64,000 nucleotides of DNA from assembly GCA_045531905.1 (NCBI GenBank), contig JAZSEY010000024.1, positions 76,568-140,567 of the forward strand. Direction: 5' to 3'. The translations under genes were made by a program, and so were the position numbers. Below are positions 28,074-36,346 of the stretch, piece after piece. Under the pieces are notes generated by a model. That model did not search any database and had not been told where the DNA came from. It saw nothing but the letters and a program-made list of their open reading frames with translations. Source of the DNA: RGIG6919 sp045531905 (GTDB lineage Bacteria; Bacillota; Clostridia; Lachnospirales; Lachnospiraceae). Position 1 is the first letter of the stretch, and the number at the start of each line of letters is the position of its first letter.

Positions 28074-28133
28074 TTACAAATAGGTTTTATGTGCTATAAT
28101 ACTTTAAGACGTTAAAGTTTAACGCTTTAAAGT
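28074..28133 (+). promoter_or_regulatory. Promoter with overlapping palindromic operators
   Basis: TTTACA (28074-28079) and TATAAT (28096-28101) are 16 bp apart. Directly after the -10 lie three overlapping dyads: ACTTTAA-GACG-TTAAAGT (28102-28119), CGTTAAA-G-TTTAACG (28111-28125) and CTTTAAAG (28126-28133). This is a dense binding site for at least one regulator, possibly the neighbouring MarR protein. Confidence 0.75.
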
Positions 28134-28161
28134 GCAAAGTAATTATGAAAGGAGAGGTAAC

Positions 28162-29136
28162 ATGAAAGAGTTATCCAATTTATTAGGTTTCAGAGAAGAT
28201 ATTAAAGTAATTGATGCCACTCTTAGAGATGGCGGTTTGGTGAATGATTTCTATTTTTCCGACGAGTTTGTTCGGAATTTATATTTAACGAATATAAAGG
28301 CTGGCGTAGATTATATGGAGCTTGGTTACAAGGCTTCCAAGGAGATGTTTGATGTAGATAAGTTTGGTAAGTGGAAGTTCTGTGATGATGACGATATCCG
28401 TGCCATCGTAGGAGATAACAACACTGACTTGAAGTTGGCCGCTATGGCAGATGTAGGACGTTGCGATTACAAGACTGACATCAAGCCTCGTTCAGAGAGC
28501 CCTTTGGATTTGATTCGTGTTGCCACTTACTTAAGCACCATTCCGGCTGCAATAGATGTGATTGAGGATTGCAAGAACAAAGGCTATGAGGTTACATGTA
28601 ACCTGATGGCGATTTCCAATACACAGGAGTCAGACTTGAAGGTTGCTTTAGATATGCTTGGTAAGTCGCCGGTAGATGTATTCTACATCGTTGACAGCTT
28701 TGGTTCTTTATACCCAGAGGCAATGGCACGATTGGTTGACATTTTCCAGGAATTTGCTACTAAGTACGATAAGAAACTTGGTATTCATGCACATAACAAT
28801 CAGCAGCTTGCATTTGCCAATACCATTGAGGCAGTTGGTGATGGCGTAGACTGGTTAGATGCTACCTATAATGAGATGGGAAGAGGCGCAGGTAACTGTG
28901 CTATGGAATTATTACTTGGCTTCTTAAAGAATCCTAAGTACAACGTATACCCAGCGTTACAGTTCGTGGAGAAGCATATGTTAAAACTTCGCGAGGAAGG
29001 TATTGTATGGGGATACGATTTGCAGTACTTAATGACAGGACAGCTCAATCAGCATCCAAGAACAGCGATTCAGTTCACAAAGGAAGGAAGAAAAGATTAC
29101 TGTGAGTTCTACAAGGAAGTTGTAGCGCAGGATTAA
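28162..29136 (+). CDS. DRE-TIM metallolyase (HMGL-like aldolase) family enzyme
   Basis: A 324-residue enzyme of the DRE-TIM superfamily that includes HMG-CoA lyase and 4-hydroxy-2-oxovalerate aldolase. The metal/catalytic motif DATLRDGG is at the N-terminus, with HAHNNQQLAFANT and MGRGAGN later. These enzymes cleave or form C-C bonds through an enolate. The substrate is unknown; it lacks the C-terminal communication domain typical of MhpE-like aldolases. The start ATG has AAAGGAGAGG about nine bases upstream. It stands alone between an operator-rich promoter and a small palindrome. Confidence 0.88.
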   Translation: MKELSNLLGFREDIKVIDATLRDGGLVNDFYFSDEFVRNLYLTNIKAGVDYMELGYKASKEMFDVDKFGKWKFCDDDDIRAIVGDNNTDLKLAAMADVGRCDYKTDIKPRSESPLDLIRVATYLSTIPAAIDVIEDCKNKGYEVTCNLMAISNTQESDLKVALDMLGKSPVDVFYIVDSFGSLYPEAMARLVDIFQEFATKYDKKLGIHAHNNQQLAFANTIEAVGDGVDWLDATYNEMGRGAGNCAMELLLGFLKNPKYNVYPALQFVEKHMLKLREEGIVWGYDLQYLMTGQLNQHPRTAIQFTKEGRKDYCEFYKEVVAQD

Positions 29137-29142
29137 GAGATT

Positions 29143-29262
29143 AAAAAATAGTGTATGATTCGGACTCGTTTGCACTCCCAAAGTACGTAGCGGTACTAAG
29201 GTTTTGTTCCAAAACCAAGTGCCGACGTACTTTGAGGGTCCGAATTCACACACTATTTTTTT
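29143..29262 (+). repeat. Small palindromic element, copy S1
   Basis: A 120-bp hairpin with ends AAAAAATAGTGT / CACTATTTTTT. The core left arm AAAGTACGT-AG-CGGTAC pairs with GTGCCG-ACGTACTTT on the right, leaving AG as a bulge, and GGTTTTG pairs with CAAAACC near the tip. It differs from copy S2 at about five positions and has the same orientation. It could serve as a terminator for the preceding gene because a long T-run follows the stem. Confidence 0.9.
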
Positions 29263-29412
29263 GTGGTAAAGTGGGGACGGAACTGTGGTGAAAAAGTATC
29301 TTCGACTGTCGATAGTGAAAAATAGTGTAAAAATAGTGTAATTTTAGTGGAATTTTTGGGCGTTGTGAGGTATACTATTTATAAGAAAAATGTCTGAGAA
29401 GGGTTGATATTT

Positions 29413-30516
29413 ATGATAAAGGTAACTTTAACAAACGATATATTGAAAAGAATATCAGCAATTGATGAAAATCGTTTTTCAATAAGGACGATTGAATTGC
29501 CCCCTATGACAAAAAACAGATTACGCAAGAATTCCAAAAAGAAGAGTTCTTATGCGTCTAATAAAATTGAGGGAAATCCGCTTACAGAGGAGCAGGCAGA
29601 GGAAGTTATTGAGAGAGATGAACATAAGCATTTTTTGAAGCCAGAGCAGGAAATTCGGAATTATTTTCTAGCCTTAAATTTGTTGGAAGAAAAATTAAAT
29701 AGAAGAGAAGTATTTTCAAAAGATATGATTCTCGAAGTACAGGCTATGGTTGTAAAGGGTGCCTCAAAGGAAAAGATAGGATTTCGAGGACCGATGCCAC
29801 CAGGGATGCTGTTTGCGGTATATGATTCGGTAAGTGGAACGCCAGACTATATTCCCCCTGAGTATAGTGATGTTCCGGTACTGGTAGATGAGTTGGTTGA
29901 GTATGTGAATACAACAGATGATCATCCATTGATAGTTGCTGCGATAGTGCATTATCAATTAGTTACCATTCATCCTTTTGAAGATGGAAACGGAAGAACA
30001 GCGAGACTGATGTCTGGATATATACTGGATTTGTATGGATATGGATTTAACGGAATTGGGTCTTTGGAGGAATATTTTGCTTATGATACTGACGAGTATT
30101 ATGAATCGCTTCAGATGGGATTGCCGGCGTTGTATTATTCAGGCAGAGAAAATCCACCGCAACCGGAGATTTGGGTAAATTACTTCCTTCGTATGGTAGA
30201 GTTGTATTCTAAAAAGGTATATGAATTATCGACAGGGGCACAGAAAGATGATTTGGATGGTAGTTTATCCTATTTAAATGCAAAGGAAAAGGCATTGTTG
30301 GTATTTCTATTGAAAAAGAGATTATTAGAGTTCACACCAATTGAAGTTAGTAAGATGCTTGGCGTGACCAATAAAACGATTATTAACCGTTGTGTAAAGC
30401 TGACTAATAACGGTTTTTTGATTCCAAACATCGTAAATCAAAGAATCCGTACTTATTCATTAAGTGAATTTGCAAAGCGGAATGAAAAGGGTATTGTTTC
30501 GAAAATAGAGTGTTAA
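29413..30516 (+). CDS. Fic-domain protein (putative AMPylase) with C-terminal winged helix
   Basis: A 367-residue Fic/DOC protein. The catalytic motif HPFEDGNGRTAR begins near residue 187, so nucleotide transfer (usually AMP) to a protein hydroxyl is expected. An inhibitory motif SNKIEGN near residue 50 suggests intramolecular autoinhibition. The C-terminus (FTPIEVSKMLGVTNKTIINRC) is a winged-helix DNA-binding domain. The ATG at 29413 is preferred to a TTG at 29404. The gene is bracketed by two near-identical direct copies of the small palindrome, the second of which begins inside its stop codon. Confidence 0.92.
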   Translation: MIKVTLTNDILKRISAIDENRFSIRTIELPPMTKNRLRKNSKKKSSYASNKIEGNPLTEEQAEEVIERDEHKHFLKPEQEIRNYFLALNLLEEKLNRREVFSKDMILEVQAMVVKGASKEKIGFRGPMPPGMLFAVYDSVSGTPDYIPPEYSDVPVLVDELVEYVNTTDDHPLIVAAIVHYQLVTIHPFEDGNGRTARLMSGYILDLYGYGFNGIGSLEEYFAYDTDEYYESLQMGLPALYYSGRENPPQPEIWVNYFLRMVELYSKKVYELSTGAQKDDLDGSLSYLNAKEKALLVFLLKKRLLEFTPIEVSKMLGVTNKTIINRCVKLTNNGFLIPNIVNQRIRTYSLSEFAKRNEKGIVSKIEC

Positions 30517-30634
30517 AAAATAGTGTGTGATTCGGACTCGTTTTCACTCCCAAAGTACGTAGCGGTACTAAGGTTTTGTTTCAAAACCAAGTACCGACGT
30601 ACTTTGAGGGTCCAAATTCACACACTATTTTTTT
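30515..30634 (+). repeat. Small palindromic element, copy S2
   Basis: A 120-bp hairpin nearly identical to S1, with AAAAAATAGTGTGTGA / TCACACACTATTTTTT ends and the same AG bulge in the core (GTACGT-AG-CGGTAC). Its first two bases are the last two of the fic stop codon, so it is placed exactly at the gene end. Confidence 0.9.
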
Positions 30635-30778
30635 ATGGTAAGGGTGGGGGATGGAACTGTGTTGTTAGAAACATTCTGTTCTGGTGAAGTGGAGTTTGTC
30701 ACTCTAATAAACTTGAGTATCCGGCTCCCTGTTCCCATTTTGATACCTATTTTGTATTATGTATATGTGCATTATATA
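30635..30778 (+). other. Short intergenic stretch between two palindromes
   Basis: No gene, promoter or terminator of note was seen here; it is unmatched sequence between copies S2 and S3. Confidence 0.4.
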
Positions 30779-30920
30779 TGAGTAGAAACAAATAGTGGGC
30801 AATATGAGAACCCTCAAAACACGTTGGTACTTGGTTTGCATGGCAAACCTTAGTACCACTACGTGCTTTTTGGGAGCGAGAGCGAGTTCTCATATGCCCA
30901 CTATTTGTTTCTGTTACTCA
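30779..30920 (-). repeat. Small palindromic element, copy S3 (inverted)
   Basis: A hairpin of about 142 bp in the orientation opposite to S1 and S2. Read on the minus strand it has GCACGT-AG-TGGTACTAAGG pairing with CCAAGTACCA-ACGTGT, with the same AG bulge. Its outer arms (GAAACAAATAGTGGGC / GCCCACTATTTGTTTC) differ from S1/S2 but match each other. The right arm overlaps the last codons and stop of the convergent CPBP gene, so gene end and repeat are merged. Confidence 0.88.
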
Positions 30921-31782
30921 TAAATAATACATATATAGCCAAGACCAAAGCCGGTATCAAACTGATAATTCCTATAGGTGCCGGTCCCACCGTTAACTGG
31001 TTGGCATATTCTGGTTCCAGTACCATCACAGGGAGCGTTGCAATCGCATTCATTGCACCGTGTGCAAGGGAAGGAATCCAGATACAGTGACTCTTTTCAT
31101 AGATGTAATCTAACAGGATGCCCCAGACGGTAGTAACCAAGCAGAAGAGTGCCATGCCAAGAAATGGGTCACCCCAGTATCCTTTTCCGTATTCATAGCC
31201 TGCAAGAATCATACATGGCCAATGCCATGCACCCCAGATGATACCACCCACAATCAATCCTTTTGTTCTTCCTAATTGTTTCTTTAACATCGGTGACATG
31301 ATACCACGCCAGCCGGCTTCTTCACCTAGTGCGAAGAACATATTTATAACTGGTCCCAGAGTCACGGATTGCACTGTGCCTACCACTAAGTACATCGGAA
31401 GAGTAAGTCCCGCTGCAGCCAATTGGTCCATCATTTCCTGTCCGTAGGTTGCTATGACATATTTGCCTGTGAAATCCAGTCTATCTGGAAATATGACAAA
31501 ATATAGGACTGCACCTAGGATTGTAAATACGGCAGGCATGAACAGTGCTGCCAGGATGTAGCGTATGTTGCCTTTAAATTTTGGTTTCCATCCGATGTCT
31601 CGCAGTGGTGCTTTGGCTAATAGTGCTCCAAGAAGAGGTGCAAACATCGCCAGAGATAAAAATGCACGGAATCCCGCGACATTTCCTTGAATGGCGAGAT
31701 AGCTTCCTATAATCTGTAGTATCCAGGATATGGTAAATGTCCATATAAAATATTTGGTTAATGTCTTTTTTGTATCTGTCAT
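30901..31782 (-). CDS. CPBP-family intramembrane metalloprotease
   Basis: A 293-residue membrane protein with about eight hydrophobic segments. The CPBP (Abi/CAAX) motifs are present: GEEAGWRG (EExxxR), GGIIWGAWHW and SLAHGAMNA. It probably cleaves a membrane-bound substrate, or confers self-immunity as in some bacteriocin loci. The start is translationally coupled to the MerR gene by an ATGA overlap with AGGAGG upstream; the long N-terminal extension in the same frame belongs to the MerR gene region. The last codons lie in a palindromic repeat. Confidence 0.9.
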   Translation of the reverse strand: MTDTKKTLTKYFIWTFTISWILQIIGSYLAIQGNVAGFRAFLSLAMFAPLLGALLAKAPLRDIGWKPKFKGNIRYILAALFMPAVFTILGAVLYFVIFPDRLDFTGKYVIATYGQEMMDQLAAAGLTLPMYLVVGTVQSVTLGPVINMFFALGEEAGWRGIMSPMLKKQLGRTKGLIVGGIIWGAWHWPCMILAGYEYGKGYWGDPFLGMALFCLVTTVWGILLDYIYEKSHCIWIPSLAHGAMNAIATLPVMVLEPEYANQLTVGPAPIGIISLIPALVLAIYVLFMSNRNK

Positions 31783-32516
31783 GCCTTCGTTTCCTCCTCT
31801 GTTTGTTGATATACCTCTACACAAAAGCCGTGGTGACCACAGTGGGTACAATGAAGCTTTCTTGTGGTAGGAGTGTGGTTTGCCCAGAAGAACTCCAATT
31901 TTGTTGGTTGAAAAATAGTATGACATTCCGGGCATAAGTATGCGGTGTATTTGTAATAATATAATACTGCAAAAGCAGATATACCAATGACGAACACCAG
32001 GCCAATGAAAAATGGCCACCAAATACCTTCTAACAGTCCAAGTACAAATGTGCCGGTTTCGATACATTCTGTGATAATGCCAAGAATGAGAACTCGACCT
32101 CGCACCTTTTTCATCTTTTCTTTATTTTCCATAATATATGCTATATCAGATAATTGTTCTATGGAGAATTGCTTGTGTTGTTTCATTTCTTTTCGTAAAT
32201 CCAGAATCCGGTTTCGCTGTTTTTCTTTTGCAGCAATTTCATCCTGCACTTCCAATAACTGTTGTTCCAATAACAGGGAAATGACTTCTTCTGCATTTTC
32301 TGTGGACAAAATTTCGCCGATGCTGTTGATTTGGATGCCCAATTCTCTCAAATAACAGATGAGCTTCAGCTTTCTCAAATCCTCATCAGTATAAAGTCTG
32401 CGTCCACCTTCACTAAAGTCGCTTGGAATTAAAATGCCTCTGGAATCATAATACTGCACTGTGCGAACCGTTACGCCGGCAAGCTTTGCAAGTTCTCCGG
32501 TTGTGTATTGAGACAT
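31779..32516 (-). CDS. MerR-family regulator with membrane segments and zinc ribbon
   Basis: A 245-residue protein. The first 75 residues are a MerR winged helix (YTTGELAKLAGVTVRTVQYYDSRGIL), followed by a coiled-coil (about 80-130), two hydrophobic helices (VLILGIITECIETGTFVLGLL and FFIGLVFVIGISAFAVLYYY) and a C-terminal zinc ribbon with CPEC and CTHC. A MerR regulator tied to the membrane is unusual; it may sense envelope stress or a lipophilic drug. It is coupled to the CPBP gene and diverges from an ABC transporter, with matching 19-bp-spacer promoters on both sides. Confidence 0.9.
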   Translation of the reverse strand: MSQYTTGELAKLAGVTVRTVQYYDSRGILIPSDFSEGGRRLYTDEDLRKLKLICYLRELGIQINSIGEILSTENAEEVISLLLEQQLLEVQDEIAAKEKQRNRILDLRKEMKQHKQFSIEQLSDIAYIMENKEKMKKVRGRVLILGIITECIETGTFVLGLLEGIWWPFFIGLVFVIGISAFAVLYYYKYTAYLCPECHTIFQPTKLEFFWANHTPTTRKLHCTHCGHHGFCVEVYQQTEEETKA

Positions 32517-32541
32517 AGCATTTCACCACCTTTCTGCGTTA

Positions 32542-32572
32542 AGAATACTATATAACGTCGCGTTACAAGCAA
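32542..32572 (-). promoter_or_regulatory. MerR-type promoter of the merR-CPBP operon
   Basis: On the minus strand TTGCTT (32572-32567) and TATTCT (32547-32542) are separated by 19 bp, the overlong spacer typical of MerR-controlled promoters. A TAACG-n3-CGTTA dyad fills the spacer. Confidence 0.85.
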
Positions 32573-32678
32573 GTACTGACGCTACGTCGTCTTATAAAAA
32601 TATTGTCTGTGTCTAGTTTACCATATTATAATGATGACGTCACAAAAAATAAATTGAAAGATGACTTAACGTAAGGTA

Positions 32679-32709
32679 TTGCTTGTGACGCGGCGTAACA
32701 TGATAAAGT
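32679..32709 (+). promoter_or_regulatory. MerR-type promoter of the ABC transporter operon
   Basis: TTGCTT (32679-32684) and TAAAGT (32704-32709) are separated by 19 bp, with a GTGACGC-G-GCGTAAC dyad in the spacer. It mirrors the promoter of the divergent merR operon, so both are probably controlled by the same MerR protein. Confidence 0.85.
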
Positions 32710-32733
32710 AAAGTGGAAAGGCGGTGGAATGAT

Positions 32734-33468
32734 ATGTTAAAAATCAGTCATTTATCGAAACAATATAAAGGTAGTAGCAAAGGTGTGACAGATATCAATC
32801 TTCACGTGGAGGCTGGTGATATTTATGCGTTCATTGGACATAATGGTGCAGGAAAAACCACAACCTTAAAGTGCGTTACCTGCATTCATGAATTCGACGA
32901 GGGAGAAATCTTGGTGGACGGTGTCAGTGTGAAAGAACAGCCAACCACCTGTAAGCAGACCTTTGCTTATATACCGGATAATCCGGACTTGTATGAGTAT
33001 TTGACAGGTATTCAGTATTTGAACTTTGTTGCAGATATATTTTCTGTGTCTGCAAAGGAGCGTGAGGAGCGCATCAAAAAATATGCGGATGCTTTTGAGA
33101 TTACTGAATCATTGGGTGATTTGATTTCTAGTTATTCTCATGGAATGAAACAGAAACTTGCCATTATTTCGGCTGTTCTCCATGAGCCAAAATTGTGGAT
33201 TTTGGATGAGCCATTCGTTGGACTGGATCCTAAGGCTGCAGTTACGTTGAAAAACATTATGCATGATGTGTGTAAGCGCGGTGGTGCCATATTCTTTTCT
33301 ACCCACGTATTGGATGTGGCGGAGCGACTTTGTAATAAGGTAGCTATTATTAAGGATGGTGCTATGATTGCTAGCGGTACCATGGAAGAATTGTTGGAGG
33401 GGGAAGAGACCTTAGAGGATGTATTCATGGAGGTGCTTGCGAATGAGACAGCTGAAAGCATTGATTAG
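32734..33468 (+). CDS. ABC transporter ATP-binding protein
   Basis: A 244-residue ATPase. Walker A is GHNGAGKTT, the signature is YSHGMKQK and Walker B is LWILDEPFVGLDP. It resembles exporter ATPases of the BcrA/YhaQ type linked to drug or peptide resistance. The start at 32734 follows a GGCGGTGG-type site; an upstream in-frame GTG is less likely. Its end overlaps the permease start by 26 bp. Transcription starts from the MerR-type promoter just upstream. Confidence 0.9.
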   Translation: MLKISHLSKQYKGSSKGVTDINLHVEAGDIYAFIGHNGAGKTTTLKCVTCIHEFDEGEILVDGVSVKEQPTTCKQTFAYIPDNPDLYEYLTGIQYLNFVADIFSVSAKEREERIKKYADAFEITESLGDLISSYSHGMKQKLAIISAVLHEPKLWILDEPFVGLDPKAAVTLKNIMHDVCKRGGAIFFSTHVLDVAERLCNKVAIIKDGAMIASGTMEELLEGEETLEDVFMEVLANETAESID

Positions 33469-35029
33469 ATTGGAACTATGCAATCTGTATGGTTTCAATG
33501 TGTTTCGCCATACAAAGGATAAAGATGAAAAGAGGCGATATATTGCGCTCTCTGTTTGTATTTTAGTGCTATTTGTTATACTGATGGGATACATATCAGG
33601 AACCTGTTATGGCTACATCAAATTAGGTGTTTCAGACATTGTACCAGTCTATTTGGTTGTATTGACAAGTATGATTTCCGTTGTGTTTAGCGCGTTGAAA
33701 TCCGGTGGTATGATTTTCAGAAAAAAAGGTTATGAAATGATAGCAGCTATGCCGGTTCCTACTTGGAAACTGATAATCAGCCGGTTTTTACGTTTGTATG
33801 TGGAAAATTTGATTATCGCAATGCTGATTATGGTGCCAGGGCTAGTAACCTATGCCTTTCTTGCATTTCCTGGTGGCATTGGGTGTTTGTTGGGCTTTCT
33901 TCTTATATTCTTTGTACCATGCATTCCCACAGCGGTTTCCATTGGCATTGGCGTTTTGATTACCGGCATTGCTTCCCGTATGAAAAATAAAGCCTTGGCG
34001 GAAGCGTTGTTATCGATTGTTTTCGTGGTAGGTGTGTTAGTAATGATGCCGCAGTTTGCAACTGAAATGGAAGAAATGAGCCCGGAGGCAATTGCTAAAA
34101 TCTTAACAATGGTAGTGGGCGTTTTAGAGAACTGGTATCCCCCTGCAGCATGGTTTGCTACAGTTGTGAAAACGGGTAGCATGATTTCGTTTATGTTGTT
34201 TATTCTTGCATCACTGCTCGTGTTGATTGCAATTTTGTGTATAACAAATGTTAATTTTCACAATATTTTTATAAAATTGAATGAGACGCATAGTAACAAG
34301 GCTTATAAAATGGGAGAATTAAAAGCACAGGGCGTCATGAAAACTTTGATTACAAGAGAGGCAAGGCGATTTTTTTCATCAGGGGTTTATGTGTCCAATA
34401 CGATTATGGGCCCAATTCTTGGAATGGTATTTTGCATTTCTTTATTGTTTATTGAGCTGGATAGTTTGGTGGCTGATTTGCCTGTGGCGATTTCTGTTGA
34501 ACCCTTAGTACCACTTTTGATTGGAGCGATTTTTAGCTTGATGCCCCCGGCAGCCTGTTCTATTTCTATGGAAGGAAAGCAGTGGTGGATCTTGAAGACA
34601 ATGCCTCTTACAATGAAATCGATCTTAGATGCCAAGTTGTTATTTAATCTGTTGTTTATAGCACCATTTTATGTGGTAGCAGAATTCTTTGTAATGATTG
34701 CTCTGAAGCCGACAGGTTTAGCGATTTTGTGGCTGATTTTGATACCAGCGTTGATGATTGTTTTTTCTTGTGTGTTTGGGTTGTTTGTGAATCTAAAATA
34801 TCCCAAGTTTGAATGGGAGACGGAGGTGTATGTTGTAAAACAGAGCCTTTCATCCATGCTAGGTGGATTGGGAGGTTTGCTTGTGACAGTGATATTCATG
34901 GTTGGAATGGTTGTATTGCCGGAGGCATTTTTGAATGTGTTCTGCCTGATAGCCTGTAGTTTGCTTGGAATAGCAACAGGTCTGTTGTATCGAAAAAATA
35001 TGCAAGAGGACTTGAAGGTAATTGGGTAG
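33443..35029 (+). CDS. ABC transporter permease
   Basis: A 528-residue integral membrane protein with at least ten hydrophobic segments, for example LVILFVILMGYISG-like and IVFVVGVLVMMP stretches. It has no recognised catalytic motif and is long for a single permease, like the large two-domain permeases of exporter systems. The ATG at 33443 is chosen because GGAGG lies nine bases upstream, inside the ATPase gene. With the ATPase it should form an exporter controlled by the divergent MerR protein. The substrate is unknown. Confidence 0.85.
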   Translation: MRQLKALIRLELCNLYGFNVFRHTKDKDEKRRYIALSVCILVLFVILMGYISGTCYGYIKLGVSDIVPVYLVVLTSMISVVFSALKSGGMIFRKKGYEMIAAMPVPTWKLIISRFLRLYVENLIIAMLIMVPGLVTYAFLAFPGGIGCLLGFLLIFFVPCIPTAVSIGIGVLITGIASRMKNKALAEALLSIVFVVGVLVMMPQFATEMEEMSPEAIAKILTMVVGVLENWYPPAAWFATVVKTGSMISFMLFILASLLVLIAILCITNVNFHNIFIKLNETHSNKAYKMGELKAQGVMKTLITREARRFFSSGVYVSNTIMGPILGMVFCISLLFIELDSLVADLPVAISVEPLVPLLIGAIFSLMPPAACSISMEGKQWWILKTMPLTMKSILDAKLLFNLLFIAPFYVVAEFFVMIALKPTGLAILWLILIPALMIVFSCVFGLFVNLKYPKFEWETEVYVVKQSLSSMLGGLGGLLVTVIFMVGMVVLPEAFLNVFCLIACSLLGIATGLLYRKNMQEDLKVIG

Positions 35030-35039
35030 CAAGTCCTCT
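35005..35039. terminator. Hairpin at the convergent gene ends
   Basis: AGAGGACTTG pairs with CAAGTCCTCT across the permease stop codon. On the minus strand a TTTTTT run follows after six bases, so it may terminate the radical SAM transcript; on the plus strand there is no T-run. Confidence 0.45.
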
Positions 35040-35050
35040 AAATGCTGTGA

Positions 35051-35698
35051 TTATTTGATAACATATTTGAAAACTTCGATATCCTGATATCCCATTTCTT
35101 TTAACATTGAAACAGATTGTTCGATATCGGATAAAGAATTATGGTTTGGTATCAAAGGCACTCGTACATGCAGATGTTCGGGTGCCTTTTTCGCTATCAA
35201 ATATGCGAGATTTTCTATAACTAACGCATTTGATTTTCCCGTGTATGCTTCGTATATGATGGGATTCATGTCTTTGACGTCGATGATGTAATCATCGATG
35301 GCGTCCAAGGACTCTTCTACAAATGCATTTGCTACATTGAGGGATGTCTCCACTGTAATTCGCCACTTTTTACCGCAAACATTGCGAAATGATTTGATAA
35401 ATGTGGAATGTATTAGTGATTCACCACCTCCGAAACAGATGCCACCGTTGGTTGCTTGGAAATAGAGATCGTCTATTTTTAGCTTCTCATATAAATCTTC
35501 TGGGGACATTGACGTACATTTTGACAGCGTTTTGGAATCCCAAGCATGAGGATTGATACAGTATTTACATGCCAGTGGACAGCCGTGAGCCCCCACCAAT
35601 GTGGATACGCCTACACCGTCTGTAGTTAAGCGGTGGCGATGTATGGCAAGGACTGGTAGAGTTGGTATTTGGTTGTTAGAAGTAAGATTTTGTGTCAT
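35051..35698 (-). CDS. Radical SAM protein (activating-enzyme type)
   Basis: A 215-residue radical SAM enzyme. The cluster motif CPLACKYC (C-x3-C-x2-C) is near residue 40, followed by FGGGES, the SAM-binding GGE-type motif, as in pyruvate-formate-lyase-activating enzymes. The protein has only the short core barrel and no SPASM or extra cluster domain. It lies 11 bp after a small Cys-rich gene on the same strand, so it may act on that protein. The substrate is not known. Confidence 0.88.
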   Translation of the reverse strand: MTQNLTSNNQIPTLPVLAIHRHRLTTDGVGVSTLVGAHGCPLACKYCINPHAWDSKTLSKCTSMSPEDLYEKLKIDDLYFQATNGGICFGGGESLIHSTFIKSFRNVCGKKWRITVETSLNVANAFVEESLDAIDDYIIDVKDMNPIIYEAYTGKSNALVIENLAYLIAKKAPEHLHVRVPLIPNHNSLSDIEQSVSMLKEMGYQDIEVFKYVIK

Positions 35699-35709
35699 AG
35701 CATATCCTT

Positions 35710-36183
35710 CTATTCTTGGTTTGATGACTCTTCTGTGGTTTCGTCTTCGGGGATCATTTCCACGTCACCAGCCAGTTCGTTCTCACTGGTAGTTTCGTTT
35801 GGGTCAAATTCTTCCAGACCACCTTCATATGTTTCTGTAGTCATTGGTGCATCTCCTGTTAAAACTTCTACATCTCCGGCCAATTCCTCGGTAGCAGGAG
35901 GAAACATATTATTAAAAATATCTTTGGCTGTATCCATAGGTGAACAGGCTGTCAGAGAGGAACATAGCCCTGCAGAGATGCCCACTAAGGCCACTGCCTT
36001 TCCTAATTTTTCCCTGGCGGCTAATTGCGTTTCCAAATATTTTAACTCCGCCTCACATTTTGGGCATGTCCCCTTGCATTCCCCTTGATATGTACATTCA
36101 GAAGTTACAAATGCGATGTCATTCTCCTCTGCAATTTTTCTTCGAATTTCTTTTAATGCCTTGCATTTTTCTTTTCCTTTCAT
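35710..36183 (-). CDS. Small Cys-rich protein with acidic Thr-rich tail, partner of radical SAM gene
   Basis: A 157-residue protein. The N-terminal 60 residues (KCKALKEIRRKIAEEN..., then ECTYQGECKGTCPKCEAEL) hold several Cys residues and resemble a family I have seen in gut anaerobes but that has no known function. A hydrophobic stretch VALVGISAGLCSSLTAC follows, then a tail of about 70 residues rich in Glu, Asp and Thr with two ELAGDVE units. It precedes the radical SAM gene by 11 bp and has an AAGGAGG site. It could be a substrate, a membrane-tethered partner, or a structural protein; this is inference. Confidence 0.75.
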   Translation of the reverse strand: MKGKEKCKALKEIRRKIAEENDIAFVTSECTYQGECKGTCPKCEAELKYLETQLAAREKLGKAVALVGISAGLCSSLTACSPMDTAKDIFNNMFPPATEELAGDVEVLTGDAPMTTETYEGGLEEFDPNETTSENELAGDVEMIPEDETTEESSNQE

Positions 36184-36346
36184 ATCTATATACCTCCTTA
36201 TATATTAGATACGATTACAAGATACATTTTTATGGAAAAAACATTATCTTTTTGGTACACTGAATTGGTATCATTATATTATATGACTAAAAATGTGTCT
36301 AGGCGAAATCAACCTATGCGTTTTGGTAAAAAAGAAAGGCATAATT

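Noticed and set aside
31783..32067. Long N-terminal extension of the CPBP frame
   Set aside because: It overlaps the MerR gene in another frame and lacks a start signal; the ATGA-coupled start at 31782 is better supported.
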